Positions 7,606 through 16,755 of a DNA stretch of 64,000 nucleotides are shown one piece after another. The stretch lies in NCBI GenBank assembly GCA_963724365.1, contig CAVRUR010000011.1:305631-369630 (forward strand). Reading direction: 5' to 3'. The position numbers were made by a program, and so were the translations under genes. The notes below the pieces were generated by a model that ran no database searches, was not told where the DNA came from, and was given only the letters and a program-made list of their open reading frames with translations. The stretch is from JALORV01 sp963724365 (lineage in GTDB: Bacteria > Pseudomonadota > Gammaproteobacteria > Burkholderiales > Burkholderiaceae_F). Each line of letters starts with the position of its first letter. Position 1 is the stretch's first letter.

Positions 7606-8962
7606 CTAGACCAAGACACGCAGCGCCAGGCCGGCCAGCCCGCAGGCGGCGATGACCGGGATGACGCCGAGCTTGAAACGCATCAGTGCGATGAGTGCCG
7701 CCACCGCGATCAGGACCGAAGGCAAGTCGATCGCGCCCGCGAGGCCCGACGGCCACCACACGTGAATCGCAAAGAACACCGCGAGATTGACGATGACGCC
7801 GACCACGGCCGCGGTGATGCCGGTGAGCGGCGCGGTGAAGTGCAGCTGGCCGTGCGTGCTCTCGATGAACGGCGCACCGAGCAGGATGAACAGGAACGAC
7901 GGCAGGAACGTGAAGAACGTCACCACCGTCGCCGCCAGCGCACCGCCGGCGAAGAGCGAGTCGCCCAGGACCTGCTGGCCCCAGCCGCCGACGAAGCCGA
8001 CGAACGCGACCACCATGATCAGCGGCCCCGGTGTGGTCTCGCCAAGCGCCAGGCCGTCCAGCATCTGCGCGGTGGTGAGCCAGCCGTAGTGCTCGACCGC
8101 ACCCTGCACCACGTACGGCAGCACCGCGTAGGCCCCGCCGAAGGTCAGCAGCGCGGCCTTGGTGAAGAACCACGCCATCTGCGTCAGCGTGCCGCTCCAG
8201 CCCACGAGCAGGACCAGCACGCCGATGACCGCACACCACAGCGTCGCGAAGGCCAGCAGCACACGCAGTGCGTGACCGGTCGACCAGTGCGTGTGCGCAG
8301 CGCGCGGCGTGTCATCGTCGATCAGCGCGGGGCCGTGCGACGCGGCGGCGCTGCCGTGCGCACTGCTCCCGTCGAACGCGGACGGCACCACGCGCGCGCC
8401 GACCCATCCCAGCAGCGCCGCCGCCAGCACGATCAGCGGGAACGGCACGTTGAACGCGAAGATCGCGACGAAGGCCGCCACCGCGATCGCCCACAGCAGC
8501 GGATGCTTCAGCGCCCGCGACCCGATGCGCCAGGCCGCCGCCACGCACGATCGCGGTCACCGCCGGCTTGATGCCGTAGAGGATGCCGGCCACCTCCGGC
8601 ACGTCGCCGAAGCGCAGGTAGATCCACGACAGTGCAATCAGGATCGCGAGCGACGGCAGTACGAAGAGTGCACCGGCCACGAGGCCGCCCCAGGTGCGGT
8701 GCATCAGCCAGCCGATGTAGGTCGCGAGCTGCTGCGCCTCCGGGCCTGGCAGCAGCATGCAGTAGTTGAGCGCGTGCAGGAAGCGCTTCTCCGAGATCCA
8801 GCGGCGTTCCTCGACGAGTTCGCGATGCATGATCGCGATCTGCCCCGCCGGCCCGCCGAAGCTGATGAAGCCGAGGCGCAGCCAGTAGGCGAACGCCTGC
8901 CAGAAGCTGACTGGCTGCGGTGCGCGCATGGGCACGTCGCGCGAATCATCGAGCGTCGTCAT
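7606..8962 (-). CDS. chrA: Chromate transporter ChrA, split by a +1 frameshift
   Basis: CHR-family chromate efflux protein of the inner membrane, two homologous halves. Half one (from 8962) has RLGFISFGGPAGQIAIMHRE and LLPGPEAQQLATYIGW; half two has KAALLTFGGAYAVLPYV and GETTPGPLIMVVAFVGF. The frame breaks at 8545: reading ATC GTG then skipping one C restores GTG GCG GCG GCC TGG and the rest of the protein. Skipping that base gives 451 aa, a normal ChrA length. As written the gene makes either a truncated N-half or an independent C-half starting at GTG 8544. It overlaps chrB by 17 bp. Confidence 0.9.
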
Positions 8963-9908
8963 GTCGCCCTTTCATACCCGCATACAGCGCATCGAACACT
9001 GCCAGCGAGGCCGCGAGCAGCGCATCGTCGTCGCTGTGCTGCGCCTGCAGGCCACGGATCAGCGCCTCGAGCCCCGCCGCTTCTTCGCTCGCCGCGCCGC
9101 CGACGTCGATGTAGTGCACCGCTTCGCCGAGCCTGCGCAGCGCCTCGTCGCCGTCCAGGCCGAAGCTCGCCGCGATCACCTCGAACGTCACCTTGCCGTC
9201 GACGTGGCTGAACGTGGCGCCGTCGAAGTCGAAGCCGAGCGCGGCCTTCGGCACGCGCGCGGTCGACTTCAGCCAGACGAAGCGTGGCGAGCGGTCGATG
9301 AAGCGGGCGACGAGCCAGGCACTCGCCAGCCGGTCGACCCATGGCCGGGCACGCGTCGCCCAGGTCCGGCCCTGGTAGTCGTCCGGGTCGCGCAGCTCGA
9401 TCCGTCCGGCCGTTTGAGCGCGCGGCTCGCCGGGCGACCAGCGCGCTTCGTTGGCCACGCGCAGTTCTTCCAGCGCGGCCGCCGCACTCGCGCCGCGCGC
9501 GTCGGGGAAGAAGTCGATCGCCTGCAGCGCGTCGAGCTTCTGCGCGAGCGATCGCAGCAGACGGCGCCCGGCGGCTTCGGTGGCGCTACGCAGCGCGCGG
9601 CGCTGGCGTGCGAGTTCGACCTCGAATGCCTTGTACTCGGCGGAGCGGTCGAACAGCGCCTCGAACTGAATCTGCTGTTCCGCGTCGCGGGCGCCCAATT
9701 CCAGCCGCGTGGCCTCGCCGCCCGCCTGACGCACCTCGTCGGCCAGCGCATCGAACACGTCGGCGCCGCCGGGCTGCGCCGGCATCAGATAGACGCCGTC
9801 GCGCAGCGCGCCGCAGCCACTCGCCTTCAGCGCGCGCCAGATGCGCACGCGCACCGCGCTCGGCGAGGTCGGCAGCGTCAGTACAAGAGCAAGCCAGTCC
9901 GGTGTCAT
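8946..9908 (-). CDS. chrB: Chromate resistance regulator/protein ChrB
   Basis: 320-aa ChrB, known in other bacteria as a chromate-responsive regulator of chrBA. The N-terminal half (LVLTLPTSPSAVRVRIWRAL, then GVYLMPA) is the winged-helix-like part, and the C-terminal half (WVDRLASAWLVARFIDRSPRF, GATFSHVDGKVTFEV) is the chromate_resist domain. It is the first gene of the minus-strand operon and overlaps chrA. Paired repeats just upstream (9913-9942) are a plausible operator. Confidence 0.9.
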   Translation of the reverse strand: MTPDWLALVLTLPTSPSAVRVRIWRALKASGCGALRDGVYLMPAQPGGADVFDALADEVRQAGGEATRLELGARDAEQQIQFEALFDRSAEYKAFEVELARQRRALRSATEAAGRRLLRSLAQKLDALQAIDFFPDARGASAAAALEELRVANEARWSPGEPRAQTAGRIELRDPDDYQGRTWATRARPWVDRLASAWLVARFIDRSPRFVWLKSTARVPKAALGFDFDGATFSHVDGKVTFEVIAASFGLDGDEALRRLGEAVHYIDVGGAASEEAAGLEALIRGLQAQHSDDDALLAASLAVFDALYAGMKGRHDDAR

Positions 9909-9912
9909 GTAA

Positions 9913-9942
9913 CAACTATTGCATAATGTAGCAGTTATTGCA
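9913..9942. promoter_or_regulatory. Direct repeat upstream of chrB, candidate operator
   Basis: CAACTATTGCA (9913-9923) and CAGTTATTGCA (9932-9942) match at 9 of 11 positions and start 19 bp apart, close to two helical turns. They sit 5-34 bp upstream of the chrB start in a short AT-rich patch within otherwise GC-rich DNA. This is where an autoregulatory ChrB or RNA polymerase site would be expected; no clean -35/-10 pair was identified. Confidence 0.45.
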
Positions 9943-10023
9943 AGTCATTTTTTCGGCCGTGACAAGACCCTGCGATCGTCCGGGTGCGCGTGTGCTTCCG
10001 CTACGCTCGACCCTGATCCGACG

Positions 10024-11082
10024 ATGCCCATGCGCATACACGCACCGATGCCCGCTTTGCGCGGCGGCCTGCTGGCGCTGCTGGCCGCCGTGCTGTTCGG
10101 TGTCAGCACGCCGCTGGTCCAGCTTTTCGGGACGGGCGTGGGGCCATTCGGCACGGCGGCGCTGCTTTACGCCGGTGCAGCTGTCGTCGGCGCGCTGTCG
10201 CGGCAGCCCGCCCGCCTCGAAGCGCGGCTCGCGCGCTCGGACCTGCAGCGCCTGCTCGCCGTCGCGGCCTGCGGCGCGATGCTGGGGCCTGTTGCGCTGG
10301 CGTGGGGATTGCAGCGCACCAGCGCCACGAGCGCATCGCTGATGCTGACACTCGAAGCACCGTTCACCGCGCTGCTGGCGTGGCTGCTCTACCGAGAGGC
10401 GATGGATCGCCGGGTCCAGGGCGCCATGCTTTTACTGATGGCGGGCGGCGCGCTGCTCGTGCTCGACATCGGCCGCGCCGGCGCCGCCGCGCTGGCCGGC
10501 CTGCTCGCCGTGCTGCTGGCCACGGCAGCCTGGGGTGTCGACAACGCGCTGTCGCGCGCGCTGGCCGAGCGAGATCCGGGCCAGGTCGTCATGGTGAAAG
10601 GCTCGCTCGGCGCCAGCGCGACGGCAGTGCTCGCGCTGGCAGTCGGGGAGCCGCTGCCGACCTTAACGGCCGCGAGCGGACTCTTCGTGGTCGGCGCCAC
10701 GGGTTACGGCTTGAGCCTGCGCCTGTACCTGCTGGCGCAGCGCGCTTTCGGCGCGGCGCGCACCGGTTCGGTGTTCGCGTTCGCGCCCTTCATCGGCGCC
10801 ACGCTGGCCGTCGCGCTCGGCGATCGACCGACCGGGTGGCTGCTCGCGGCCGGCGGCGCATTGATGCTGGCCGGCGTCGTGCTCCACCTTGCGGAGTCCC
10901 ACGGACACGATCACGAGCACGACGCGCTCGAACACGAGCATGCACACCGCCATGACGACGGCCATCACGACCACATCCACGACGTGTTGCCCGACGGGAT
11001 GCACAGCCACCGGCATCGGCATGATCAGGTCCGGCACAGCCATCCGCACGCGCCGGACGCGCACCACCAGCATCGGCACTGA
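10024..11082 (+). CDS. DMT-superfamily (EamA) transporter with a His-rich cytoplasmic or periplasmic tail
   Basis: About 352 aa with ten hydrophobic segments in the EamA pattern (two repeats; for example LLALLAAVLFGVSTPL and AGLLAVLLATAAWGVDNAL). After the last helix (near residue 290) comes a ~60-residue tail with roughly 20 histidines alternating with Asp/Glu (SHGHDHEHD, HEHAHRHDD, HSHRHRHD). Such tails bind divalent metals in CDF and ZIP transporters, so metal handling is likely. The start was set at ATG 10024 because the protein then begins just before the first membrane helix. It diverges from chrB. Confidence 0.8.
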   Translation: MPMRIHAPMPALRGGLLALLAAVLFGVSTPLVQLFGTGVGPFGTAALLYAGAAVVGALSRQPARLEARLARSDLQRLLAVAACGAMLGPVALAWGLQRTSATSASLMLTLEAPFTALLAWLLYREAMDRRVQGAMLLLMAGGALLVLDIGRAGAAALAGLLAVLLATAAWGVDNALSRALAERDPGQVVMVKGSLGASATAVLALAVGEPLPTLTAASGLFVVGATGYGLSLRLYLLAQRAFGAARTGSVFAFAPFIGATLAVALGDRPTGWLLAAGGALMLAGVVLHLAESHGHDHEHDALEHEHAHRHDDGHHDHIHDVLPDGMHSHRHRHDQVRHSHPHAPDAHHQHRH

Positions 11083-11124
11083 GCGTAGCGCGCAGCGCGG
11101 AGACTCCCCTGAGGTCGAGCCGGA

Positions 11125-13104
11125 CTACGCCGTGCCGCGCTGCCGCGCGAACTCGACGAACCAGGCCAGGCTCGCCGGGTTCGCCATCGCGTCCGCGTGG
11201 GCGACGTCCTCAAGGGGATGGCCGAGCAGCAGTCGCTTGATCGGCAATTCCATCTTCTTGCCCGAGAGCGTGCGCGGCACCTCGGCGATCGCGAGGATCT
11301 CGCTCGGCACGTGGCGCGCCGACAGCGCTGCGCCGATGCGGGCGTTGATGCGCTGCCTGAGGCTCTCGTCGAGCGCCACGTTTGCCCGCAGCACGACGAA
11401 TAGCGGCATGTAGGACGCGCGACCGAGATACTCGAGATCGACGACCAGCGAATCCACGATCTCGGGCAGTGCTTCGACCGCACGGTACAACTCCGCCGTG
11501 CCCATACGGATGCCGTGGCGGTTGATCGTGGCATCGGACCGGCCGTAGATGACGCCGCCCACCGCCTCCGGCCGCGGCACGAGACGCATCCAGTCACCGT
11601 GCCGCCACACGCCGGGAAACACCTCGAAGTAACTCTCGCGGTAGCGGCGGCCGTCGGCGTCGTTCCAGAAGTACAGCGGCAATGACGGAAACGGCTCGAT
11701 GCAGACCAGCTCGCCCACGTCGCCCATCAGCGGCTTGCCGGCATCGTCCCACGCTTCGACCTTGAGTCCCAGGGCACGGCACTGCATCTCGCCTTCGTAC
11801 ACCGGCAGTGTCGGCAGCCCGGTCAGGAACGCACCGGCCAGATCGGTGCCGCCGGCAATCGACACCAGCCACAGGTCGCGCTTCACATGCGCGTAGACCC
11901 AGCGGTAGGACTCGGCCGGCAGCGGCGAGCCGGTCGATCCGAGCGTGTGCAGCGCTGCAAGGTTCGCAAAACGTGCTGGTTCGACCCCTGCCTTGATGCA
12001 GTTGGCGAAGTACGCCGCGCCCGCGCCGAAGAAGGTCGCGCCGACGCGTTCGACGAAGCGCCACAGCGCACCGGGGTCAGGCGTGCCCGGATGCCCGTCG
12101 TACAGCACGACGGTGGCCCCAGCCAGCAGCCCGCTCACCTGCACGTTCCACATGATCCAGCCGGTGGTCGTGTACCAGAAGAAACGGTCGCCGGGCCCGA
12201 TGTCACGGTGCAGGTGGACACCCTTGAGCATTTCGAGCAGCACGCCGGCGTGGCCGTGCACGATCGCCTTCGGCAGGCCGGTCGTGCCCGACGAATACAC
12301 CACCCAGAGCGGATGGTCCGACGCCACCTGCTCGGTACGAAGCTCAGCCGCGTTCCCCGTCAGCGCGCGCCACGACAGCGTGCCGGGAAAATGCACGGCG
12401 TCCACGTCGTCGCGCAACAGTGGAACAACGATCGTGTGCTCGAGGCTGGTGAGTGCCGCGCGGATCTCGGCCAGGACCTCGACGCGGTCGTAAACCTTGC
12501 CACCGTAGCGATAGCCGTCGCCGGCGATGAGTACCCGAGGTGCAATCTGTCGAAAGCGGTCGAGCACGGCCAGCGGGCCCATGTCCGGCGAGCACACCGA
12601 CCAGATCGCACCGACGCTTGCACAAGCGAGGAAGGCGACGATGGTTTCCGGCACATTGGGCAAAATGGCGACGATGCGGTCGCCGGAGACCACACCGAGT
12701 TCGCGCAGCGCCGCCGCCAGCGAGGCAACCTGGTCACGCAGATCCGTCCACGAGACCTTACGCAGCTCGCCGCGCTCGTCGCCGGCGAGAATCGCCGGTC
12801 GAGCATCGGTCACATGCCGGAACACCTGGTCGACAAGATTCAGTCGCGCCCCGACGAACCACTCGGCTCCCGGCATGGTGCGCGCGCCGAGCACTCTTTC
12901 GTACGGCCGCGACACTCGGATGTCGAGGAAGTGCCAGAGCGCGCCCCAGAATTCTTCGAGGTCGGTCACTGACCATTGCCACAACGCTTCGTAATCGGCA
13001 AAGGTCAGCACACGCTCCCGCTCGAGCCAGCGCAGAAACGCGGTGATGTGTGCGCGCTCGACCCGTTCGGACGACGGACGCCACAGCGGCTCGGCGGTTT
13101 CCAT
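11125..13104 (-). CDS. Acetoacetate--CoA ligase
   Basis: AMP-forming synthetase that converts acetoacetate to acetoacetyl-CoA, used to spend ketone bodies or feed polyhydroxybutyrate metabolism. 659 aa, the usual size. The P-loop-like YSSGTTGLPKAIVHGH, the FWYTTTGWIMWN segment characteristic of acetoacetyl-CoA synthetases, the GRSDATINRHGIRMGTAE motif and the C-terminal LSGKKMELPIKRLL lysine region are all present. The start at 13104 (METAEPLWRP) fits the family; a longer frame upstream is non-homologous. It diverges from the thioredoxin-like gene. Confidence 0.92.
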   Translation of the reverse strand: METAEPLWRPSSERVERAHITAFLRWLERERVLTFADYEALWQWSVTDLEEFWGALWHFLDIRVSRPYERVLGARTMPGAEWFVGARLNLVDQVFRHVTDARPAILAGDERGELRKVSWTDLRDQVASLAAALRELGVVSGDRIVAILPNVPETIVAFLACASVGAIWSVCSPDMGPLAVLDRFRQIAPRVLIAGDGYRYGGKVYDRVEVLAEIRAALTSLEHTIVVPLLRDDVDAVHFPGTLSWRALTGNAAELRTEQVASDHPLWVVYSSGTTGLPKAIVHGHAGVLLEMLKGVHLHRDIGPGDRFFWYTTTGWIMWNVQVSGLLAGATVVLYDGHPGTPDPGALWRFVERVGATFFGAGAAYFANCIKAGVEPARFANLAALHTLGSTGSPLPAESYRWVYAHVKRDLWLVSIAGGTDLAGAFLTGLPTLPVYEGEMQCRALGLKVEAWDDAGKPLMGDVGELVCIEPFPSLPLYFWNDADGRRYRESYFEVFPGVWRHGDWMRLVPRPEAVGGVIYGRSDATINRHGIRMGTAELYRAVEALPEIVDSLVVDLEYLGRASYMPLFVVLRANVALDESLRQRINARIGAALSARHVPSEILAIAEVPRTLSGKKMELPIKRLLLGHPLEDVAHADAMANPASLAWFVEFARQRGTA

Positions 13105-13150
13105 GCGACCGCAGTCTACGAGGCCGCCGTAGCACAGGCACAATTGATCG

Positions 13151-13528
13151 ATGAACGCTCTCCCGCGCTCCGGACCGCCGACCGAGTGGACAGTCGTCTG
13201 CCTGTGCGCGGAGTGGTGTGATACCTGTCGCGAGTATCGGCGGCTCTTCGAGCAGCGTGCGGCCAGGGCGAACGACGCCCTGCACCTGTGGGTCGACATC
13301 GAGGACGACTCCGATGTGCTCGGAGACCTCGACATCGAGACCTTTCCCACGCTGCTGGTCCTGCACGGCGATCGGCCGCGATTCTTCGGACCGGTTCTGC
13401 CGCAGATCGAAGTCATCGACGGCATGCTGCGCACGCTGGACCCCTTGGCTTCGGCCGCAATATCCATTGCTGCGGAAAACGAGACGGCGGTGCAGTGGCT
13501 CTGCCAGCTGGCGCGGCGGATGCGCTGA
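13151..13528 (+). CDS. Thioredoxin-family protein
   Basis: 125 aa with a thioredoxin fold: the active site is CAEWCDTC, giving a redox CxxC (Cys-Asp-Thr-Cys), and the cis-proline segment is IETFPTLLVLHGD. No signal peptide is seen, so it is probably cytoplasmic. It starts 46 bp from the divergent acetoacetyl-CoA ligase gene and ends 36 bp before the ABC-F gene. Substrate unknown. Confidence 0.85.
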   Translation: MNALPRSGPPTEWTVVCLCAEWCDTCREYRRLFEQRAARANDALHLWVDIEDDSDVLGDLDIETFPTLLVLHGDRPRFFGPVLPQIEVIDGMLRTLDPLASAAISIAAENETAVQWLCQLARRMR

Positions 13529-13564
13529 GTCGCGGCGACGGCACCGGCTTGCGAGAATGCGGCC

Positions 13565-15367
13565 ATGACATTGCTGACCATGCTCGACGCCGAACTCGCC
13601 TTCGGCCTGCACCCTTTGCTCGATCGTGCGGCCCTGACCGTGCTCGAGGGCGATCGCATGGGGCTGATCGGCCGCAACGGCACCGGCAAGAGTTCCCTGC
13701 TGAACGTGGTCGCCGGTCGGCTCGATCTCGATGACGGTGACGTCAAGCGCAGGGACGGCCTGCGCGTGGCTCTGGTCGAACAGGAGCCGGTGCTGCCGGT
13801 GGCCTCGACCCTGCGCGAAAGCCTGGCCGTGCGCGGCGCGCTGGAGGGACTTCATGATGAGCGCGAGCGTTGGCGCATCGAAGCGCGCCTGGTCGAATAC
13901 CTGCATCGCTTGGGGCTCGACGAGGCTCAGGACCCGACGCGCCTGTCCGGCGGCGAGCGCAAGCGCGGCGCACTCGCGCTGGCGTTTGCCCTGACGCCCG
14001 ACCTGATGCTGCTCGACGAACCGACCAACCACCTCGACATCGACGGCATCACGCTGCTTGAGGACCTGCTCCTCAAGGGATCGGCCCTGATTGTGATCAC
14101 GCACGACCGCGCCTTCCTCGATCGCGTGGCCAATCGCATCGTCGAACTGGACCGGGGTCTGCTGCGTTCGTATCCCGGTAACTACAGTGCGTGGGAGGGC
14201 CGGCGCGCGACCGAACTGGCCGCCGAGGAAAACGCTGCGCGCAAGTTCGACCGGTTCTGGGCGCAGGAAGAGGCGTGGATACGCAAGGGCATCGAAGCAC
14301 GGCGCACGCGCAACGCCGGTCGTGTGTCGCGACTCGAGTCCTTGCGCGTCGAGCGCAGTGCGAGACGCGAGCGCCTCGGCAACGTGAAGCTCACGCTGGA
14401 TGCCGGCGAGCGCTCGGGCAAGCTGGTGGCCGAACTCACGGACGTCTGCAAGCGTTTCGATGACAAGGTGGTCGTCGATCGCCTGACGACGCGGATCATG
14501 CGCGGCGATCGGCTCGCGCTGATCGGACCCAACGGTGCCGGCAAGACCACGCTGCTGCGGCTGATCCTCGGCACAATGTCACCGGACAGCGGGACCGTGC
14601 GGCGCGGGACGAACCTCGAGATCGCCTACTTCGACCAGATGCGCGAGGCGCTCGATCCCGACCGGACCGTCGCCGAGACGATCAGCCCGGGGTCCGACTG
14701 GATCGAGGTTGCGGGTACGCGCAAGCACGTGATGAGCTATCTCGGCGAGTTCCTGTTCTCGCCGCAGCGTGCGAATTCACCCATCAAGACACTGTCGGGG
14801 GGCGAGCGCAACCGCCTGTTGCTGGCGCGGCTGTTCGCGCGACCGGCCAACCTGCTGGTGCTGGACGAGCCGACCAACGATCTCGACATCGAGTCGCTCG
14901 AACTGCTCGAGTCGACACTGCAGGGCTACAACGGCACGCTGCTGCTGGTCAGCCACGACCGGACCTTCCTCGATAACGTCGTCACACAATCGCTGGTCGC
15001 CGACGGCGATGGCCGCTGGACCGAGTACCCCGGTGGCTACAGCGATTGGCTAGCACTTCGGCCGAAGGCGGACGTCGTACCGACGGAGCGCACCGAGCGC
15101 GCCGAACGAGCCAGCGCGCGCTCCCCCCGTGTCAAGCTGTCGTTCAAGGAACAACGTGAAATCGAGGTCCTCCCTGGGCAGATCGAGGCGCTCGAGCGCG
15201 AACAGCACGAGATCACCGAACGCATGAGCCGGCCCGAGTACTCCCGCGAGGGGGCGGAGCGGATCAAGACCGACCGGCAGCGCGCCGTGGCAATCGAGCA
15301 CGAACTCACCGCGAAGTTCGAGCGCTGGAGCGAGCTCGAGCGCCGCGTCAATGCGGCGGGCGTCTGA
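13565..15367 (+). CDS. uup: ABC-F family ATPase, Uup type
   Basis: 600-aa duplicated ATPase without membrane domains. The first ATP site has GRNGTGKSS, LSGGERKRGAL and LLDEPTNHLDID; the second has GPNGAGKTT, LSGGERNRLLL and LDEPTNDLDIE. The C-terminal ~70 residues (FKEQREIEVLPGQIEALERE onward) are a predicted coiled coil as in Uup, which binds DNA or ribosomes and affects transposon excision and translation. Other ABC-F members are possible, but the coiled-coil end favours Uup. A terminator-like hairpin follows. Confidence 0.9.
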   Translation: MTLLTMLDAELAFGLHPLLDRAALTVLEGDRMGLIGRNGTGKSSLLNVVAGRLDLDDGDVKRRDGLRVALVEQEPVLPVASTLRESLAVRGALEGLHDERERWRIEARLVEYLHRLGLDEAQDPTRLSGGERKRGALALAFALTPDLMLLDEPTNHLDIDGITLLEDLLLKGSALIVITHDRAFLDRVANRIVELDRGLLRSYPGNYSAWEGRRATELAAEENAARKFDRFWAQEEAWIRKGIEARRTRNAGRVSRLESLRVERSARRERLGNVKLTLDAGERSGKLVAELTDVCKRFDDKVVVDRLTTRIMRGDRLALIGPNGAGKTTLLRLILGTMSPDSGTVRRGTNLEIAYFDQMREALDPDRTVAETISPGSDWIEVAGTRKHVMSYLGEFLFSPQRANSPIKTLSGGERNRLLLARLFARPANLLVLDEPTNDLDIESLELLESTLQGYNGTLLLVSHDRTFLDNVVTQSLVADGDGRWTEYPGGYSDWLALRPKADVVPTERTERAERASARSPRVKLSFKEQREIEVLPGQIEALEREQHEITERMSRPEYSREGAERIKTDRQRAVAIEHELTAKFERWSELERRVNAAGV

Positions 15368-15374
15368 AAGCAAA

Positions 15375-15397
15375 AAGGGCCGGCAATGCCGGCCCTT
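15375..15397 (-). terminator. Intrinsic terminator between convergent genes
   Basis: AAGGGCCGGC (15375-15384), loop AAT, GCCGGCCCTT (15388-15397): a perfect 10-bp GC-rich stem. On the minus strand it is followed by TTTTTGC, so it fits termination of the exported-protein gene ending at 15425. On the plus strand the U-run is poor, but the stem could still stall transcripts leaving uup. Confidence 0.8.
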
Positions 15398-15424
15398 CGA
15401 GCGTTCCGGTCGAGTCCGGCCGGA

Positions 15425-16012
15425 TTACTTCTTAGGTGCCGGCTCCACTGCCACCGCCATCGCCTCGGTGAAAGTCGCCTCGATCTGGTCGCCCACTTTG
15501 ATCAGTTTGAGCTGGTTCGGATCCCTGACCTTGAGGTCCACCGTCCGCTTGGGGCCTTTCAGCTTCACCATTTGCTTGGCCATATCGACACCAATCACGT
15601 CTGCAATCACCGTCACGGTACGGCCGGCCACTGCGGCCGGCGGGTCGCCTGGCTTGGCCGAGGCCACGTTTTCGCGCTCGATGCGCTCGCGGACCTGACC
15701 GCCGCCCTTCTTCAGTTCGAGCGTCAGCGCCTCGACGTATTTGACGACGACGATGTCGCCGGCTTTGATCTGGTCGAAGTTCTTGACCTCCGGTCCGGCC
15801 TGTACGACGAAAGTGTTGCCTTGCGGCCCCTTCAGCGTGATCAGGCGCTTGGCCTTGTCGACCGCTTCCACGCTGGCGGTCGCGCTGATCGCCTCGGCCG
15901 CGGTGACTTTGCCGGGCTCGGACTGCACGGCCGACATGCCGCCCGTCTGAGCGAAAGCCGTGCCCACCGTGATCGACATCACGGCCGCGGCGATGAGGGT
16001 GAACTTGCGCAT
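15425..16012 (-). CDS. Exported protein of unknown function
   Basis: 195 aa with a clear Sec signal peptide (MRKFTLIAAAVMSITVGTAFA, cut before QTGG). The mature part consists of two similar beta-rich units: RLITLKGPQGNTFVVQAGPE and QMVKLKGPKRTVDLKVRDPN, each followed by an IK-GD segment (FDQIKAGDIVVVKY and LKLIKVGDQIEATF). This suggests a duplicated small barrel of unknown role. No family name is recognised. The start was placed at the signal peptide. Single gene followed by its own terminator. Confidence 0.7.
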   Translation of the reverse strand: MRKFTLIAAAVMSITVGTAFAQTGGMSAVQSEPGKVTAAEAISATASVEAVDKAKRLITLKGPQGNTFVVQAGPEVKNFDQIKAGDIVVVKYVEALTLELKKGGGQVRERIERENVASAKPGDPPAAVAGRTVTVIADVIGVDMAKQMVKLKGPKRTVDLKVRDPNQLKLIKVGDQIEATFTEAMAVAVEPAPKK

Positions 16013-16084
16013 GCTGAGCTCCTGTTCTTCGGTACGGAATCGTTTCCGGGCGGTGATCTTACTCGCCTCGGGCAACGGCGCGAC

Positions 16085-16657
16085 TCAACGCGGTGCCGGC
16101 ACCGCCTCGACCGCGCGCCGGCGCAACATCTCGGCGACGACCGCGTCGAACTGCTCGCGCACCTTGTAGCGCAGGAAGGCATCAGCCAGCAGGTCCGGCA
16201 TCCAGACACTGAAAACGAATTCGAGGTGATGGCGCACCTCCGTGCCGCCTGCCACGGGAGCAAGCAGCGTCGACGTCCTTACCCGTTGCAGCGTGCCGCC
16301 GATCGAGCGCGACTCCACCTGCTCCATCGGCGTAAGTTCGACCTCGCGCACCATCGTGAAAGGGCGAGCGAAGGGACCCCAGCGCACTACGCCGCGCTGC
16401 TCCACGCGGAGGCGATTGCCGAGTCGGATCGTCACCCGACTCGATTCCAGGTCCGGGACGTAACGTGCCATGGTGTCGAAGTCGGTCAGCACCACCCATG
16501 CCTCAGCCGGTGTCATCGGCGCAAGCAGCACGGCGTCGATCAGGACCAGTTCACCGTCGCGTGCAATCCGGACCTGCGTCTCGGCCGCACTCGTCGGTGC
16601 GCCGGCTGCCATCAGCACCAGGGTCATCAAAGTGGCGCAGACCATCCTTCGATCCAT
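16085..16657 (-). CDS. Exported SRPBCC/START-like protein
   Basis: About 190 aa with a signal peptide (MDRRMVCATLMTLVLMAAG...SAA) and then a polyketide-cyclase/START-like fold: DAVLLAPMTPAEAWVVLTDFD is the classic opening, and EVRHHLEFVFSVWMPDLLAD the closing helix. Such proteins bind hydrophobic ligands in a cavity. The position in the periplasm is inferred from the signal. The start was chosen at the signal-peptide methionine rather than an in-frame ATG 54 bp upstream. Confidence 0.75.
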   Translation of the reverse strand: MDRRMVCATLMTLVLMAAGAPTSAAETQVRIARDGELVLIDAVLLAPMTPAEAWVVLTDFDTMARYVPDLESSRVTIRLGNRLRVEQRGVVRWGPFARPFTMVREVELTPMEQVESRSIGGTLQRVRTSTLLAPVAGGTEVRHHLEFVFSVWMPDLLADAFLRYKVREQFDAVVAEMLRRRAVEAVPAPR

Positions 16658-16755
16658 GCCGGCAGCGTAGCGCGAGGCGGGACCCCGGTCGGGACGCTCC
16701 CTCCGAGCCATTCATGCGATTGCGGAACGATCGGCCTCCGCGCCGCCCTGGCCCG

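Noticed and set aside
7264..8571. Plus-strand open frame of over 430 codons across the chromate operon
   Set aside because: Antisense to the rhodanese and chrA; no motif, only charged low-complexity shadow residues.
12758..14104. Minus-strand open frame across the thioredoxin-like and uup starts
   Set aside because: Antisense to two genes with clear motifs; composition is Arg/His/Gln-rich shadow sequence.
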